Below are positions 23,090-34,065 of a stretch of 64,000 nt of DNA, in pieces (within the stretch, counting starts at the first letter, position 1; each line of letters starts with the position of its first letter). Source of the stretch: Aplidium turbinatum (Eukaryota > Chordata > Ascidiacea > Aplousobranchia > Polyclinidae); contig OU964918.1 in NCBI GenBank assembly GCA_918807975.1, forward strand, positions 930,001 to 994,000. Reading direction: 5' to 3'. Both the position numbers and the translations under genes were made by a program. The notes under the pieces were generated by a model. It did not search any database. It worked only from the letters and a program-made list of their open reading frames with translations, and was not told the origin of the DNA.

Positions 23090-23295
23090 TTACGTAAAAA
23101 AGCATTGGAGGAAAGTGTAGTCGACTTCCCATTTGTTCTTTCTCGAGCATTCGATTGTAGACTTGGCGCTGTTCAGGAAACTATGCGATTGTTTGCATGA
23201 AACTTTGATCGAATCTCCAACTTGGTAAAAAGTTTGTGCTCCTCCCAAGATTCGAACGCTGTCCATTAGAAGAGACTGATCAAAGTGGCAACCCT
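23090..23295 (-). CDS. CCP module, probable terminal exon of EGF-CCP gene
   Basis: Minus-strand exon following a CATTGCAG acceptor above 23,295, entered in phase 1. It encodes a CCP-like module with cysteines in EGCHF, KVSCKQS, IECSRK and LQC, and a tryptophan in NKWEV. The segment before cysteine 2 (QVGDSIKVSC) is typical. It ends FFT followed by TAA at 23,092-23,090. An overlapping GTAATA could be a donor, but it would leave phase 2, unlike every other junction here, so a terminal exon is preferred. It joins in frame to the EGF exon at 25,069-25,182 (QTE then G-C-H). Confidence 0.68.
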
Positions 23296-24009
23296 CTGCA
23301 ATGGAATAACTTATAGTTGATAACACACTATTGCTGCATTCCATATAATGATTAATTAACATTTGCTTTCTGTGTTTTGTGAATGCTGTTGGAAGGTTTT
23401 AGAATTTGATAAATTGATTACATTGACTTTAGAAGATGTCAATCTTACTTCTATATTTGCATGCCACAGATAATGTATAAATTGTTGAATAATTCGCTTT
23501 CATCCCTGATCGACCAAATACTAATAATAATAATTGACAACCAACATGATATCAACTTCAGTGTTGATCACAAGTTGTTGATGACGTAGTATAAAATAAA
23601 AAAAATCATTGAAAATTATTTTCCTTTTAACAGATAAACAAAGGACTACAAATTGATAGTTTTCATATTGATTTTAAATTGAGTTAGGCTTTTACGACAT
23701 TATCACAAAAGTGACAAAGTTACCAAACAATCGAATATGGTCCAATGTTTAGCTTTGAAAAAAAAAAAATAATTTGCAATACCAAGGATATGTGATGGAT
23801 ATGTTTTCAAACCAGCTATTTTTGATAAGTGAAAAATAAAAACTATGACAACAAATTTACTCGATTAGTCAGCTGGCATGATCTTATATCATAAAGAGTG
23901 CTTAGTGACATCAGCAACATTGACTGATGACATTCCTTTGAGGATAACTAATGGCGGGATAAGCTGTTAACTTAACAGAAACAAGGTCAGTTCTGCTTTC
24001 TTCGACACC

Positions 24010-24410
24010 AGAATTTAATCCATCGGCCTGCCTATCTCATCGGACAGTCCATCACATGGGCTTGTTCATCTCATCAGCCTTTCCATGCCATCGGCCTGTT
24101 CATTTCATCGATCTGTCTATCGCAAGGGCCTGTCCATTTCACCTACAGTACTTGTTTATCCCTTCGGCCTGTCCATCCTATCAGCATGTCTGCTGGATCG
24201 GTCTGTCTGCCGCATAGGCCTGTATATCCCATGGACCTGTCCATTTCATTGGCCTGTCCATCCTATCGGCATGTCTGCTCGATCGGTCTGTCTGCCGCAT
24301 AGGCCTGAATATACCATGGACCTGTCTATTTCATTGGCCTGTCCATCCTGTCGGCCTGCCAATCAAACCAGCCTGTCCATCCAATCGACCTGTTTATCTT
24401 GTCAACTTAT
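24010..24410. repeat. Minisatellite, about 20-22 bp unit
   Basis: Imperfect tandem array of the type CATCGGCCTGTCCATYYCAT, with a longer repeated block (CATGTCTGCT(G/C)GATCGGTCTG) duplicated once at about 24,184 and 24,271. It lies in the last intron of the EGF-CCP gene. The open frame across it is a repeat artefact. Confidence 0.8.
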
Positions 24411-24551
24411 CATTGGTCAAGGAAAGAGTTTATGATGCAATCCTGCAACACTAAGATACGGCATTTGTTTGTTCAAGTGTGCAGTTGAGGAAAAGATCCC
24501 AGACTTAGGAGCAAAATGGTTGGAACGCCTGGTTAATCTAATCAACAAATG

Positions 24552-24781
24552 AAGAGCCCAAAATGTAGGTACCAAACTCATGTTCAACAAACAAACGTTT
24601 CGAAAACAATACTGTCTTCATCTTCAGTGCTATAAATGTAAGCAATCCCTGATGCCGCTTTAATTTAAATCCACGCGGCATCAGAGATTGCATACATTTA
24701 TAGCACTGAAGATGAAGACAGTGTAATTTTCGAAACGTTTGTTTGCTGAACATGAGTTTGGTATCTACATTTTGGGCTCTT
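24552..24781. repeat. Inverted-repeat foldback (MITE-like), 230 bp
   Basis: Two arms of about 100 bp are near-perfect inverted copies, from AAGAGCCCAAAATGTA at the left edge to TACATTTTGGGCTCTT at the right. The loop around 24,655-24,680 is short. The arms include the word GAAACGTTTGTTTG and its complement. No target duplication was recognised. It would form a long hairpin if transcribed. Confidence 0.8.
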
Positions 24782-25068
24782 TATTTTTTGGTTCGATCCC
24801 AGATTATATCATGAAAGATATCATCCGTTTGCAACACTCATCATCCATGTGCCAGTTGCAGCATAAGTCTACTTTGCTGTTATAATCATCATTAGCGACT
24901 ACCAGGCGTAATAAAAGCCAAGACAATCGGCCCCTTGATACATAGAAAAGATTGAACTAGAAAACTTAAGAAACAATGTTCTAATAAAGTTACGTCACCA
25001 GCCTGCTGATTCGTTCAGTTACGTCATCAATCTACTGATTCGTTCAGTTACAGTGAAATCATTTCTAC

Positions 25069-25182
25069 CTGTTTGGCAACTATCGCCTCCATATCCTCTG
25101 GTACACTCGCATGTGTAAGATTGACGGTTTCCTCTGCATCTTCCTCTGTTTTGACAAGGCGAACTCCAGCAGAGGCTTTCAA
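25069..25182 (-). CDS. EGF-like module exon of EGF-CCP gene
   Basis: A 114-bp minus-strand exon with a GTTTCAG acceptor above 25,182 and a GTAGAAA donor below 25,069, phase 1 at both ends. It encodes one EGF-like module: LCWSSPCQNRGRC, then YTCECTRGYGGDSC, with six cysteines in the C-x4-C-x5-C-x8-C-x1-C-x8-C pattern and the glycine/aromatic turn before the last cysteine. No calcium-binding aspartate/asparagine signature is evident. The previous EGF exon at 38,406-38,519 has the same length and phase; between them is 13.2 kb of transposon-filled intron. Confidence 0.82.
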
Positions 25183-25419
25183 CTGAAACAACAAAACCAA
25201 AAGTAAACAAATAGTAACACAGGTTTAGTAAATCGATCTGTAGATATTACCGAGTTTCTATTACGCTCAGTACAAGTTACCACCAGAACGTTTTGCGTAG
25301 TACACTAGGCTACAATGTAACCACATACAGTTTGCACCAATAAGTACAAAAAGTCAGGATGTCTTTGATTGTGATTTGTTTAATAGACTTTGGAAAGCTT
25401 TGTCTATATGTTTGTTTTT

Positions 25420-25672
25420 TCATATCTTTATCCTGCATTGCGTGAACACCTGACCCACGCTGCAGCCGACGGCAATGTCTGTTCCTGATTGTCTACTCTA
25501 CTTATGACTTAAATTTGGTACTACCCATTACTCGAAATCGATCACTAGGTAGAGGCAATTATCGTAAAGTTTCTTGTCCAGAAAAACAACAGCTAGTGCG
25601 GGTGGCTGGAGTCGAACATGCAGGCTCTCGACTGCGAGCCCAACGCGCTAACCACTCGGCCACTGTAGCGAC
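25420..25672 (-). mobile_element. tRNA-derived SINE
   Basis: On minus, a tRNA-like head begins near 25,672 with an A box (TGGCCGAGTGGTTAGCG) and a B box (TGTTCGACTCC) about 35 bases apart, resembling Ser/Leu-type tRNA promoters of RNA polymerase III. A non-tRNA body follows (containing GATCGATTTCGAGTAATGGG and CATTGCCGTCGGCTGCAGCG) and then an A-rich end near 25,420. The body recurs on plus at 56,825-57,000, confirming a dispersed family. The acceptor stem does not pair well enough for a functional tRNA. Confidence 0.8.
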
Positions 25673-25997
25673 ACCGGGCTTTATGAGGACACCCCACTCT
25701 AGTAGTGAAATATTTCCCAAAAGGAAATATGTCAGAAATGTGAAATTTCTTGATTTTTACTTTTCATTCTTTGCAAATTTTCTAAATCTAAACTGGTAAT
25801 TTTTCTACCTTTTTGCCATTCACAATAACCATTTCGTCTCAGGTGGCTAGACATTGTTATGAAACTGCCTACATTATCGTGGGAAGTTTTTCACTCGCTG
25901 TGTGATCCATTTATCCTTTCTATCGTTTTAGAACATTCATTGTAATCCTACCCCTAAACAAAAAGTAATTTTTGTTTAGTTTAGCATTACTCTATAT

Positions 25998-27312
25998 CAG
26001 GGGTCACCAACCTTTTTTGCATGCGGGCCACTTTGGCACTAAGGAGAGCTGTGGCGGGCCGCACTTATAAAATGTTAGGTAGGTTGACTCTTATGTTAGA
26101 AAAGAACGCATTTCGTATCCAGTAGCCTATCCAGCGTTACATGTTGTTCATATTTATGTTAGAATACCGTAGCAACAAAATTAATCCAACAACGCTACTG
26201 CCAGGCCAAGCTCCTTTTACAACACTATTGATTTTTTTAACAATGCCTAATAAACGAGGCCACTTGTTTTGTGCACTTATAGCGAGGCGAGCGGTTTCAT
26301 CAGAATATTCATCGCCAAGCAAGAGTGGTGTTGTCACTTCGCTTCACAAAAGAAATCTTGCAATTAACAGTTTCAGTAAACAAGGAAATGTGTGACACAT
26401 CGCAATACAGGCAACAATAGTGACCTGCAAACATATCAGCGAAAAATAGTCTCCAACAGCAGGGAAAAAGAAACCAGGTACCATGAAACAAACGCTTATG
26501 GAAATCACCGAAAAATCTTAATTCATGAACAGTCTTCCCTCTAAAAAAGCAATGAGTTGGTTTTTCATCCTTTTTGTGGGAGTCTATAAAACCGTCTTTC
26601 TTATATTGACAACTGTCACTTGCGGTGCTTATCAGCGTGGCAAGAATTTGTTGATTAACAACATTTTGCAGTAGCCTACTTGCTGCTTCGGCAGTACATA
26701 TACTATAATTGGAACGATACAGAGAAAATTAGCATGGCTCCTGCGCAAGGATGACACGCAAAATCGTGAAGCGTTCCATATTTCTTAAAAAAAACGTTTT
26801 GCAGTACTAAGCTAAATATTTTCATAATACAATCAGAAAAAGTCTCTAAATTTATATATAATATTTTGCCAATTTATTATAAATTGAGTTGGCATACCGA
26901 CCTATTTTGCCAACAAAAACTTGCATAAAAAAACACTGCTCGTGAAACACAATAACGGTGAAACTCGCACTAGTGTTTACATGACATTTGCAAACTTAAA
27001 ATAAGCAACCCTATGCTCACAGACAATTTCGAAAACAGACGTTTTAATTAACCACTGGGACAGTGTGGCTGGACATCGCATTGGAATAACTTTAAGCAAC
27101 CCCCACCTAGAACTATAATCTGATTGGTCGGTCGGTGGAATCGTATGCAAAGTGAAAATATGCTTCCCGGAAAGTATTTTTGCTTTCGTTCTCTTTAACT
27201 CCCCAAGAAAAGTATTTTTAGTTGTACTTGTACGCTGATACCTTACGCGGGCAGCAGCGATACAGTGTGGCGGGCCGCATGTGGCCCGCGGGCCGCCATT
27301 TGGTGACCCCTG
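25998..27312. mobile_element. hAT element, non-autonomous, 8-bp duplication
   Basis: A 1,315-bp element with inverted ends CAGGGGTCACCAA and TTGGTGACCCCTG, flanked by an exact 8-bp duplication, CTCTATAT, at 25,990-25,997 and 27,313-27,320. Subterminal GC-rich sequence (GCGGGCC at both ends) is typical of the CAGGGGT-type hAT superfamily. No transposase frame is visible. It contains a U6 snRNA-like retrocopy at about 26,679-26,786. Confidence 0.9.
26679..26786 (+). pseudogene. U6 spliceosomal snRNA retropseudogene
   Basis: Nearly complete U6 sequence: GCTTCGGCAGTACATATACT at the 5' stem, then ATTGGAACGATACAGAGAAA with the invariant ACAGAGA box, then TTAGCATGG, CTGCGCAAGGATGACACGCA and CGTGAAGCGTTCCATATTT. 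Small differences from canonical U6 occur in the 5' stem and near ATTAGCATGG. The copy is followed by TTAAAAAAAA and flanked by direct repeats TTTTGCAGTA (26,664-26,673 and 26,797-26,806). That marks LINE-mediated retroposition rather than a transcribed gene; no proximal promoter element is recognised. It lies inside a hAT element. Confidence 0.88.
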
Positions 27313-27439
27313 CTCTATATGTTATAATTAAAGAATATGCATTTCGAATTCATTGTCTGCAGACGTTGAGTCAACCTAAAAATGAGAGGTTGCTGTTTAG
27401 GAATCCGCTATAACATAATTACAGTAGCACAGACAAACA

Positions 27440-28520
27440 ATCCAAAATAGTTTTTCCATTTGCAAATATGTGTTGACGTATAAAAGAACGCTGCAAAACG
27501 AAATCTTACCTCTGATAAAGACATAAAAAGTATAGTTAGGAAACAAACATTTTATGGAAGTGTTCCCATTTATGTTTCAACAAAACATGCAAATCGGTAA
27601 GTGCATTACTAAAGGTTTGGAGATAAACAGACGAAATGGAGGTTTGAAATCTTATGTCGCATAGACAAAGGTTTTACTTCTGTCATCTTTGCATCTTTGA
27701 TTCGAAGGGTACTGTATGTTGTTGCAATGGGCGCAAGATAAAAATGAAATTATTACAAATCGAGTTACATAAGACAAACAGTAAATCAGCTTCCTTTATG
27801 ATTGATTCAATGTCTGAATACGTTGCGTCTATGTAGCCTACCAGAAGGCTGATTTGCTGGCTATTGAATATATCCGCCATTTAAGAACTATATCCGTTTG
27901 TACCAAAACTGGGACTAACTTATAAATCAAATAATGTTGAAAAAGATAGCCCATATCTGAGACAATTGATAGACAATTCCGGCATCTTTATTTATCTTTC
28001 AAAAATGCCCCCTAGGAAAAAGTAAACAACTGTCGGGACCCAAAAGTAAGGTTTTCTCGACTTTAGCATAAATTTAGTCATATGCTACACCTAATAATTC
28101 CACACATAGAACAACCGCCACTCAACGGCTGTAAGATACATAATAATCAACCTGGTTCTGAGCTGTATGTGTGACAGTTTATGGGAAGTCTCTATTCGAA
28201 ATGATGCACAAAGCAAAATATTTTCAATGATTACTGTGGCGAGAAAGCAATGTGGATTACGTTGCACAGTGGCTTCAATACTAAAAAAAGCGCATCAAGA
28301 TATACAACAAAGATAATTGGTTAATGAATAACAGCATAATAAGCATTATAAACACGTAAACCAACAGTTTTCTTTTGCAAATGTTGCGCGTGTAACAAAG
28401 AATTTCCCGCAACAAATTTTTGGTGAAGCCTTTTCAAACCGCGGTTTTGTGAAATTATTCATCATTATTATTTTTTACTTTACAGATATTGCAAAACGTC
28501 GTCCGAAAAAAATCGCGATA
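27440..28520 (-). mobile_element. Diverged family A fragment (third copy), first part
   Basis: Aligns in the same orientation with family A copy 1 over about 7,150-8,470, with many substitutions and indels. Shared words include ACATAATAATCAACCTGGTTCTG and TTCATCATTATTATTTTTTACTT. It keeps the hairpin motif at 27,781-27,855 and part of the family A open frame. It is clearly older than copies 1 and 2. Confidence 0.7.
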
Positions 28521-29364
28521 AAAATGTTCATTCGTATCTCATTACACTGCGTAACAAAATTCAAACATTTTTTGACCACATTTTTAAGTGTGTCTGTGCA
28601 ATTTTCCAGCGCTGATTCCAAAAATGGAACCTTTTTTTTTTCTATCATCGATCGTTTCTGAGATACTGTACAATGATTTCTGTTTATCGTGATTTTCTGT
28701 AAACTGCAGTTTTTTTTTGGAGTTATGGTTGCTTCGTCCTGTGTCTGTGCATTATTCTGTTGTAAATCGTCGTCCTGTTTGCTTGAGAAAGTGAATGGGC
28801 ATGTAGCAGTGGAACATCTAGCATAAAAAAAGTTTTTATTTCTTATTTCAAAAAATTTACGGGATTGCTTTTGTTTTGTAGCGGACTATATGTGGATACT
28901 ACATCAGCAGTGACCGCACAGTATATAAAATTGTGAAAGGAACAATGTAAGCCTTTTGGACAGCATCTAGAGTATGTTTTGGGATGGACACTGGTAGGCA
29001 GGATTAATCATGAGCACAACCTGGACTTTGTGGCGGCTGTCGATCTAATCGTGAAGGATGGTTGAGAAGGTTCTGGAAAAGTATTTTTCGGTTGTTTTCA
29101 AATTCATGCTTTTAGGAGACCTGCAGCATGATGATTTTTGCTACCGAAGTATCGCAAAATCAGCGGTAGAACAGCTATTACGTATCCAAGTAAACTCTCA
29201 TTCATTCCACCTGTTTCTCACAGTTCAGCCTTACCAGTTCTAAACCACCACCAAATGTTACATCTGTGAATTACTAACAGTTATTAATATCACAATGTAG
29301 ATATGAACGATCTGTTTTAGCCTGATCCTGCAAGTTTGATGTGGTAATAGCGAATTGCACTAAC
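28521..29364. other. Unassigned sequence between repeat fragments
   Basis: No homology to the other repeats in the window was seen, nor a coding exon or terminus. Confidence 0.3.
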
Positions 29365-29667
29365 TTTCGGAACACAGTTCCCTAGTCATGTGCTATGACG
29401 AATGGTGTTGAATTCAGTGAGTCGTTCTTTAATGCGGCTCTTTTCTTTGGCTTGAAGCTGCTGTCTGTTGAGTGTCTGCGTTGTTAGGCGTTATTGCTGT
29501 GAAATTTTGTTGAATCAGTTTCGGTAAGGTTGTTGATCATTGGACTCTATATACTTATGAAAATGGCCTCTTTGAAGCGCAATTGTACCGCGTAGTTATC
29601 ACTAGCAATGATTATAAATTCAAAATCGGCGAGGCACTGCTGTTGATGATCAAAGACCAAACTTTAA

Positions 29668-31351
29668 CCCATTCATGGCCGGTGTCCTTTTAAAAGGACA
29701 TCGTTTTGAATGCATCAGTATTGCATCATCTTATTTTGATTGAATCATTTTGGACTTGCTAGTAGTTGTTTAGGGTCTGTTTTGGAAGGTGTTGATAAAT
29801 ATTTGCAAACAACGTACTTTTTCTGAATTTTGTGAAAGTTTGAAAATTGTTGAAAAATGAGAAGAGCCCGATAAAGTGAAGTGAGGAGAAACATGCATGT
29901 TTTATCGCCTATTGGTAATAGATATGAATTATGTTTCTTCATAGTTTGACACTCTGTAATAATGTGCTTCCTACTACACTCTAATTTGTGTAAGGTTTTG
30001 CTTCTTTTATTTGTTTATTTTGCTTTATATTTATTGTTGCCTTAAGGACACCGGCCACATGGCCAAATTTTTTTGGTTGTTTGTATTACTGTCAAAGAAT
30101 ATTGAACATCGTGTAAAAGCAGCACATTGTGCCTATGGAAGACTTAACACTTAACCATCGTGTTTTCAACAACCTCGCTATATTTATAAGCACAAAAATT
30201 ATGGTCCTCCAGGCAGTCGTTCTATCCACTCTTCTCTATGCTTGTGAAACCTGGACATTATACCGCCGTTACATCAAACGTCTTGAAAATTTTCAGCAGA
30301 GGAAACTGGGTCAAATGCTAGGCACTCGTTGGAAAGATTGTCTTACCAAAGATGCAATCCTTGATCGCGCTAGGTTGCACAGATCAGAAGCCACCATATT
30401 GCAACATTGTCTTCGCTGGCCAGGACATGTCATGAGAAGGGACAACGAAGAGGGACAACTAGAGACAGGAACCCCCCCCCAGAAGACCAAGAATGAGATA
30501 CAAAGATCAGCTGAAAGTCTCCCTCAACCATGCAAACATTGATCTGGATTCATGGGAAGACCTTGCTAGTGACAGATTAATCTGGAGAAAAAGATCTAAG
30601 GAGGGCATGGAAATTTTCGAAAAAAAAGGATACAAAAAGCCCAAGAAAAACGAACACTAGAAAAGTTAAAACTACCACGTCCCTATCTTCATACAATCCT
30701 CACCCTCCATACAATGTGACTTTTGCCCACGTCTTTTCCATCATACACTGGCCTCCAAAGCCATATATGACATCACCATCTAAAGCCAAATTCGATTTGA
30801 TGACGAAACCAATGCTCGGTCACGAGCTGGAGCCGACGACTGTCAGTGGCGTATCGCTATGGTTTGTGCCGCCTGGGGCGGACCATGATTTTGCACCCCT
30901 GAACGCGTGAAGTAGGAACCAGCAAATAGAATACGAGCCAAATCCATTTCAAAAAAGATTTTGACTATGCTTTTTCGTTTACGTTTAAAAATATTCTACT
31001 GCCACAAGCTTCCGACCGAGGGTGAGACTGCCAACTGGGGGGGACACCTCCCCACTAGCTACACCGATGGTTACCGTGAATATAATATGTTCATACAATA
31101 ACTTTGAAACGTCCTTCAAGTAAGATCTGACAAATTTCTACCGAAACAAACACCTTCCTATGTTAAGGTATCGCGAGATTTACATTTGACTATGTGGCCG
31201 GTGTCCTTTTAAAAGGCAAACAAAAAAATGCATCAAAAAAGCAAAAATAATCAAATTTTTTTTAAGTAATTCAAAAGTTATGACAATACAACTTTGTGGC
31301 TAAAATATTTCCTAAAAAGAGCAACGGAAACTTGTGGCGGCTTTTAATGGG
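29668..31351 (+). mobile_element. TTAA-flanked transposon (family C), non-autonomous
   Basis: A 1,684-bp element between TTAA at 29,664-29,667 and 31,352-31,355, with inverted ends CCCATTCATGGCCGG and, inward from the right, CCCATTAAAAGCCG. A subterminal palindrome (TGTCCTTTTAAAAGGACA) appears just inside the left end and partly again near 31,203. The uninterrupted GIY-YIG copy near 57,500 gives the empty site. Inside is a LINE tail (30,103-30,660). No transposase is visible; the TTAA target and CCC ends make piggyBac-type mobilisation the best guess. Confidence 0.82.
30103..30660 (+). mobile_element. LINE ORF2 C-terminal fragment (RTE/CR1-like)
   Basis: Plus-strand remnant with the sequence style of the post-reverse-transcriptase region of non-LTR retrotransposons: VLSTLLYACETWTLYRRY, LGTRWKDCLTKDAIL, LRWPGHVMRR, then in a shifted frame MRYKDQLKVSLNHANID, LDSWEDLASDRLIW and a lysine-rich end with TAG at about 30,660. 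The catalytic reverse transcriptase core and endonuclease are missing. At least one frame change, near a C-run at 30,472-30,480, separates the two parts. Confidence 0.8.
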
Positions 31352-31639
31352 TTAATCTGAGCTGTTTTTTGAGACAGGAGAGGAAACGGATCGTGCAGCC
31401 AATGTACCTTTCCCTGCATTTATTGCATAATATTATGATCTTGTAGACATAGTTTTTGGTTGTACACATATCGTTCCGTTGTGGGCAGTCTTGTAGTTGG
31501 CAAGGTTTGGATTTTTGTCGTAAATGACAAGGAATGAAGGGAAATCTACACAGGCATACATTACACACACTTCATGCGTCTGAGCTAGCTCATTGTCATT
31601 ACGACAATTATTGTTATCACGACTCATCAAGACATTCAT

Positions 31640-31880
31640 TGTTATCAAGACCATGAAATCGGATCAAGACAAATAAAATTGTCGTTTTAGTGTACTTTTA
31701 CAAACAAATTAACATGTCAAGATAACAAATAAAATTTTAGAATATTGACTTTTCAAACTTACAGACAAATTATTTGTCTACACATCACCACAAATAAAAA
31801 AAATAAAAAAAACATCAGTACAACGTCTGTTGAAATAACATAAGCAGACCACACGTTACAGCTGATTCAATTTTTTCTTG
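31640..31880 (-). mobile_element. Diverged family A fragment (third copy), second part
   Basis: Aligns with family A copy 1 over about 9,595-9,805 (shared words include AAATTGTCGTTTT, TTTCAAACTTA, GACAAAT and ACAGCTGATT), in the same order and orientation as the first part at 27,440-28,520. The family A terminus with its C-run and CCCTTTGC is missing. Confidence 0.6.
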
Positions 31881-32649
31881 TATTCTACCTCATAAGAAGA
31901 ATACTGTTACAGATTCCCCTTCAATTCCGATCATTTATTTACTATATAATGCATTGATAGGAACAGTTAAGTTAATGGATAATGGGTGTGATCATCGCAG
32001 CTCAAATCATCGAGGGAAGAGAGGTGGAAAGTACTGAAGCATTGTATGACAATTTAAAAACATTGTGCCATTGTCATATGTACCAAAACGACACTGTCTT
32101 CGTGATATCCTTACACACTGATCGATAACTGACTATCACAACTAAGAAACCTTCAATTGCTATAGATTATAAAAAGCATTAAGGCGACACTCTTGATGAA
32201 AACTATGAGGAATTGAAAAGTTTGAGGAAAACAAATCGTTGGTCAATGGTTCTCAAGTGCAAATTAATAAATGTTACCAGTGACAATGCGTTTATCATTA
32301 CGAGACACAATGGAAAAAGTATCAAAAAATAAATTTGCACAAAAAACACCTTCCAGCTTGCTTAACCGTATGTCAACAAAAAGGATATTGGCTGCAGAAA
32401 CCAAACCACTTGCCGAAAAGTTGAGTTCATCGATTCTGCTACTTCAAACACTTTGAATGACACAGTTCAACGTATCAAACGGGGAAGATGATGTTCGCCC
32501 TTCGTTTAGAAGATGGCCAATGAGATTGAGATCAAGCTTTTTTAGTGTGGACTTTGGTCAGTGTATGCTACATGAGTGCCGAGATGCCTGATGAGGCCTA
32601 TCTGTGCGGTAAAGCTTCTACTGCAGGATAGACATTGGAAGGATGGTTG
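31881..32649. other. Unassigned sequence, possible decayed hAT end
   Basis: No certain feature. CAATGGTTCTCAAGTGC at about 32,245 could be a worn hAT terminus related to the CAGTGGTTCTTAAACTGG end at 33,161-33,182, but the pairing is not secure. Confidence 0.25.
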
Positions 32650-32930
32650 GCTAGGGCCAGGGTTGATTGAGGCTCTTGCTTTGCGATGTTTTCGTTTTTT
32701 TAACAGCAGATAGCGTACGGTGTTTCTCAGCTGATTCTGCGCATTTGTAAGTAAGACTGCGCCATGTTGGTCGTTCTGCGGCTAAGTCTCCCCAAGAATC
32801 ACATCGATGGCGAATTCTTTTACGGAAGCTTTCAAAGTGTCTTTAAAGCGTTTTCTTTGACCACATACATGACCTTTGCCGTTAGTCAGTTCTCCTTAGA
32901 GCAGTTGTTTAGGAATGCGATGGTTCGGCA
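32650..32930 (-). mobile_element. LINE ORF2 tail, downstream half
   Basis: Minus-strand end of a LINE ORF2: PNHRIPKQL, GQRKRFKDTLKASVKEF, DSWGDLAAERPTWRS and a lysine/serine-rich end. Its upstream half is at 35,655-35,970; the two halves are separated by the 2.7-kb element at 32,931-35,645. The frame changes between the words, so the copy is dead. Confidence 0.72.
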
Positions 32931-33363
32931 GCAACTTTCTAAAAGGTACCATAAAAAAATCCCCTTTGAGCAATGATTTGACCAATCAGAGCGGTGCTGA
33001 TCAGTGGAGCATGATCAAAACGTAGCAAATAGCCATTGTTACTGAACAATGGACTAAACAACAACCGCAAGAGTGAGTGCTGGAAAATAAAGCTAAAACT
33101 ATGATCACATTACCAGTCAATCCTACGACCTTCGCGCTCCCCTTGGAGAATCTTCACGCTCTCCCCAGTTTAAGAACCACTGATCTAGGCTAGGCGAAGC
33201 AAGTATTATCTCTTTTACGCTAAGGACTTTTTAATCTGTTCAATAAGGTTTGGTACTAAGACTGAAATTAATTGCAAGTTGTTCAATCATTTTTATAGTG
33301 CGCTAAATAATTTCTGTTTTGGTAAACCGTTTGTTGTAGTGTAGTTTGAGTAAACCTTTAGAC

Positions 33364-34019
33364 CAGTGGTTTTTAAACTGGGGGGCGCGCCCCCCTTGGG
33401 GGGCGTGTGAGGCTCACAAGGGGGGCGCGAGAAATTAAAAAATCTCTGCAGGAATTATGACTAAACATGTCTTCACAATTACGCTGGACAGTCGATTTTT
33501 AAAAATGAAACTTTGTGTTACAGTATATTTTGTAGAGCGTGTTGTTGTCACATCTCGAATTCTTAGTGATGTTTTAAACGTTGCTAAATATTTGCGCGAC
33601 ACCTTAACTCTCGTAACACAATGGTTTTCTGAAACAGCAGCCTCGAGCTTTAGTTGTAATGATAATGGCAACGACTGACCAACAAGTGACAGAGGCTAGA
33701 AGTACTAGTACAGCAGTATCCTCAACTGTAGGCTACAATGGTAGCCTACCATGCGTAAACTATTTTTTTAATTTTAGCTTTTATTTAATTAGGTTTATTT
33801 TTAATTAATCAGTTCTATTGACATAACAGAGTGGGGAAAAAGAGAAAGTATGACGGAAATTATCTGAAGTTTGACTTTATAGATGCCATAGTAAATGACC
33901 AATTTGTACCACAATGCGTGATATGTTTTTAAAATCTGAGCAACGACGGTTTGAGACCAACTCATTTGCAACGTCATCTTGAAAATAAAAAACACCTTGA
34001 CCACCAAAGTAAACCTTTA
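33364..34019 (+). mobile_element. hAT terminus plus ZBED-transposase fragment
   Basis: Begins with the hAT-type end CAGTGGTTTTTAAACTGGGG followed by GGGGCGCG-rich subterminal sequence. On plus at about 33,835-34,015 there is a BED-type zinc finger start: RKYDGNYLKFDF, then FVPQCVICF and, in the next frame after a stop, NLSNDGLRPTHLQRHLENK, matching the CxxC…HxxxH layout of ZBED/hAT proteins. The rest of the transposase is missing. A facing hAT-like end, CCAGTTTAAGAACCACTG, lies at 33,165-33,182 and probably belongs to a separate copy. Confidence 0.68.
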
Positions 34020-34021
34020 GC

Positions 34022-34065
34022 CATGGACTTCTAAATAGTAGTATACTACTATTTAGAAGTCCATG
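34022..34065. repeat. Perfect 44-bp palindrome
   Basis: CATGGACTTCTAAATAGTAG followed directly by TATACTACTATTTAGAAGTC and CATG; both halves are perfect complements with no spacer. It is flanked by CTTTAGC on both sides (34,014-34,020 and about 34,066-34,072), suggesting an insertion with a 7-bp duplication. Confidence 0.8.

Larger units (their letters stand above)
25840..27365 (-). mobile_element. Diverged family B fragment interrupted by a hAT
   Basis: Sequence on both sides of the hAT element (about 25,930-25,997 and 27,321-27,365) aligns with family B near 55,640-55,705 and, inverted, 15,035-15,090: TTTTGTTTAGTTTAGCATTACT before and GTTATAATT…ATATGC after the insertion. The family B copies there are uninterrupted. 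The match is short and diverged, so the outer limits are approximate. Confidence 0.5.
29365..31640 (-). mobile_element. Penelope-like GIY-YIG fragment, interrupted
   Basis: Minus-strand fragment of a retroelement ending in a GIY-YIG endonuclease-like domain (YKII…CNKCRERYIGCTIR on the upper side, then FDHQQQCLADFEF and the 3' tail on the lower side). It matches a second fragment at about 57,360-57,850 on plus, which lacks the interruption. The TTAA element 29,668-31,351 is inserted in it. GIY-YIG C-terminal domains are characteristic of Penelope-like elements. The reverse transcriptase part is absent. It is a degraded fossil. Confidence 0.65.

Noticed and set aside
25593-25672. Functional tRNA gene.
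   Set aside because: A and B boxes are present but the stems do not pair as a tRNA, and the sequence continues into a dispersed SINE body.
30844-31069. Small hAT element with CAGTGGCGTA end inside family C.
   Set aside because: The opposite end is too diverged and no 8-bp duplication was found.
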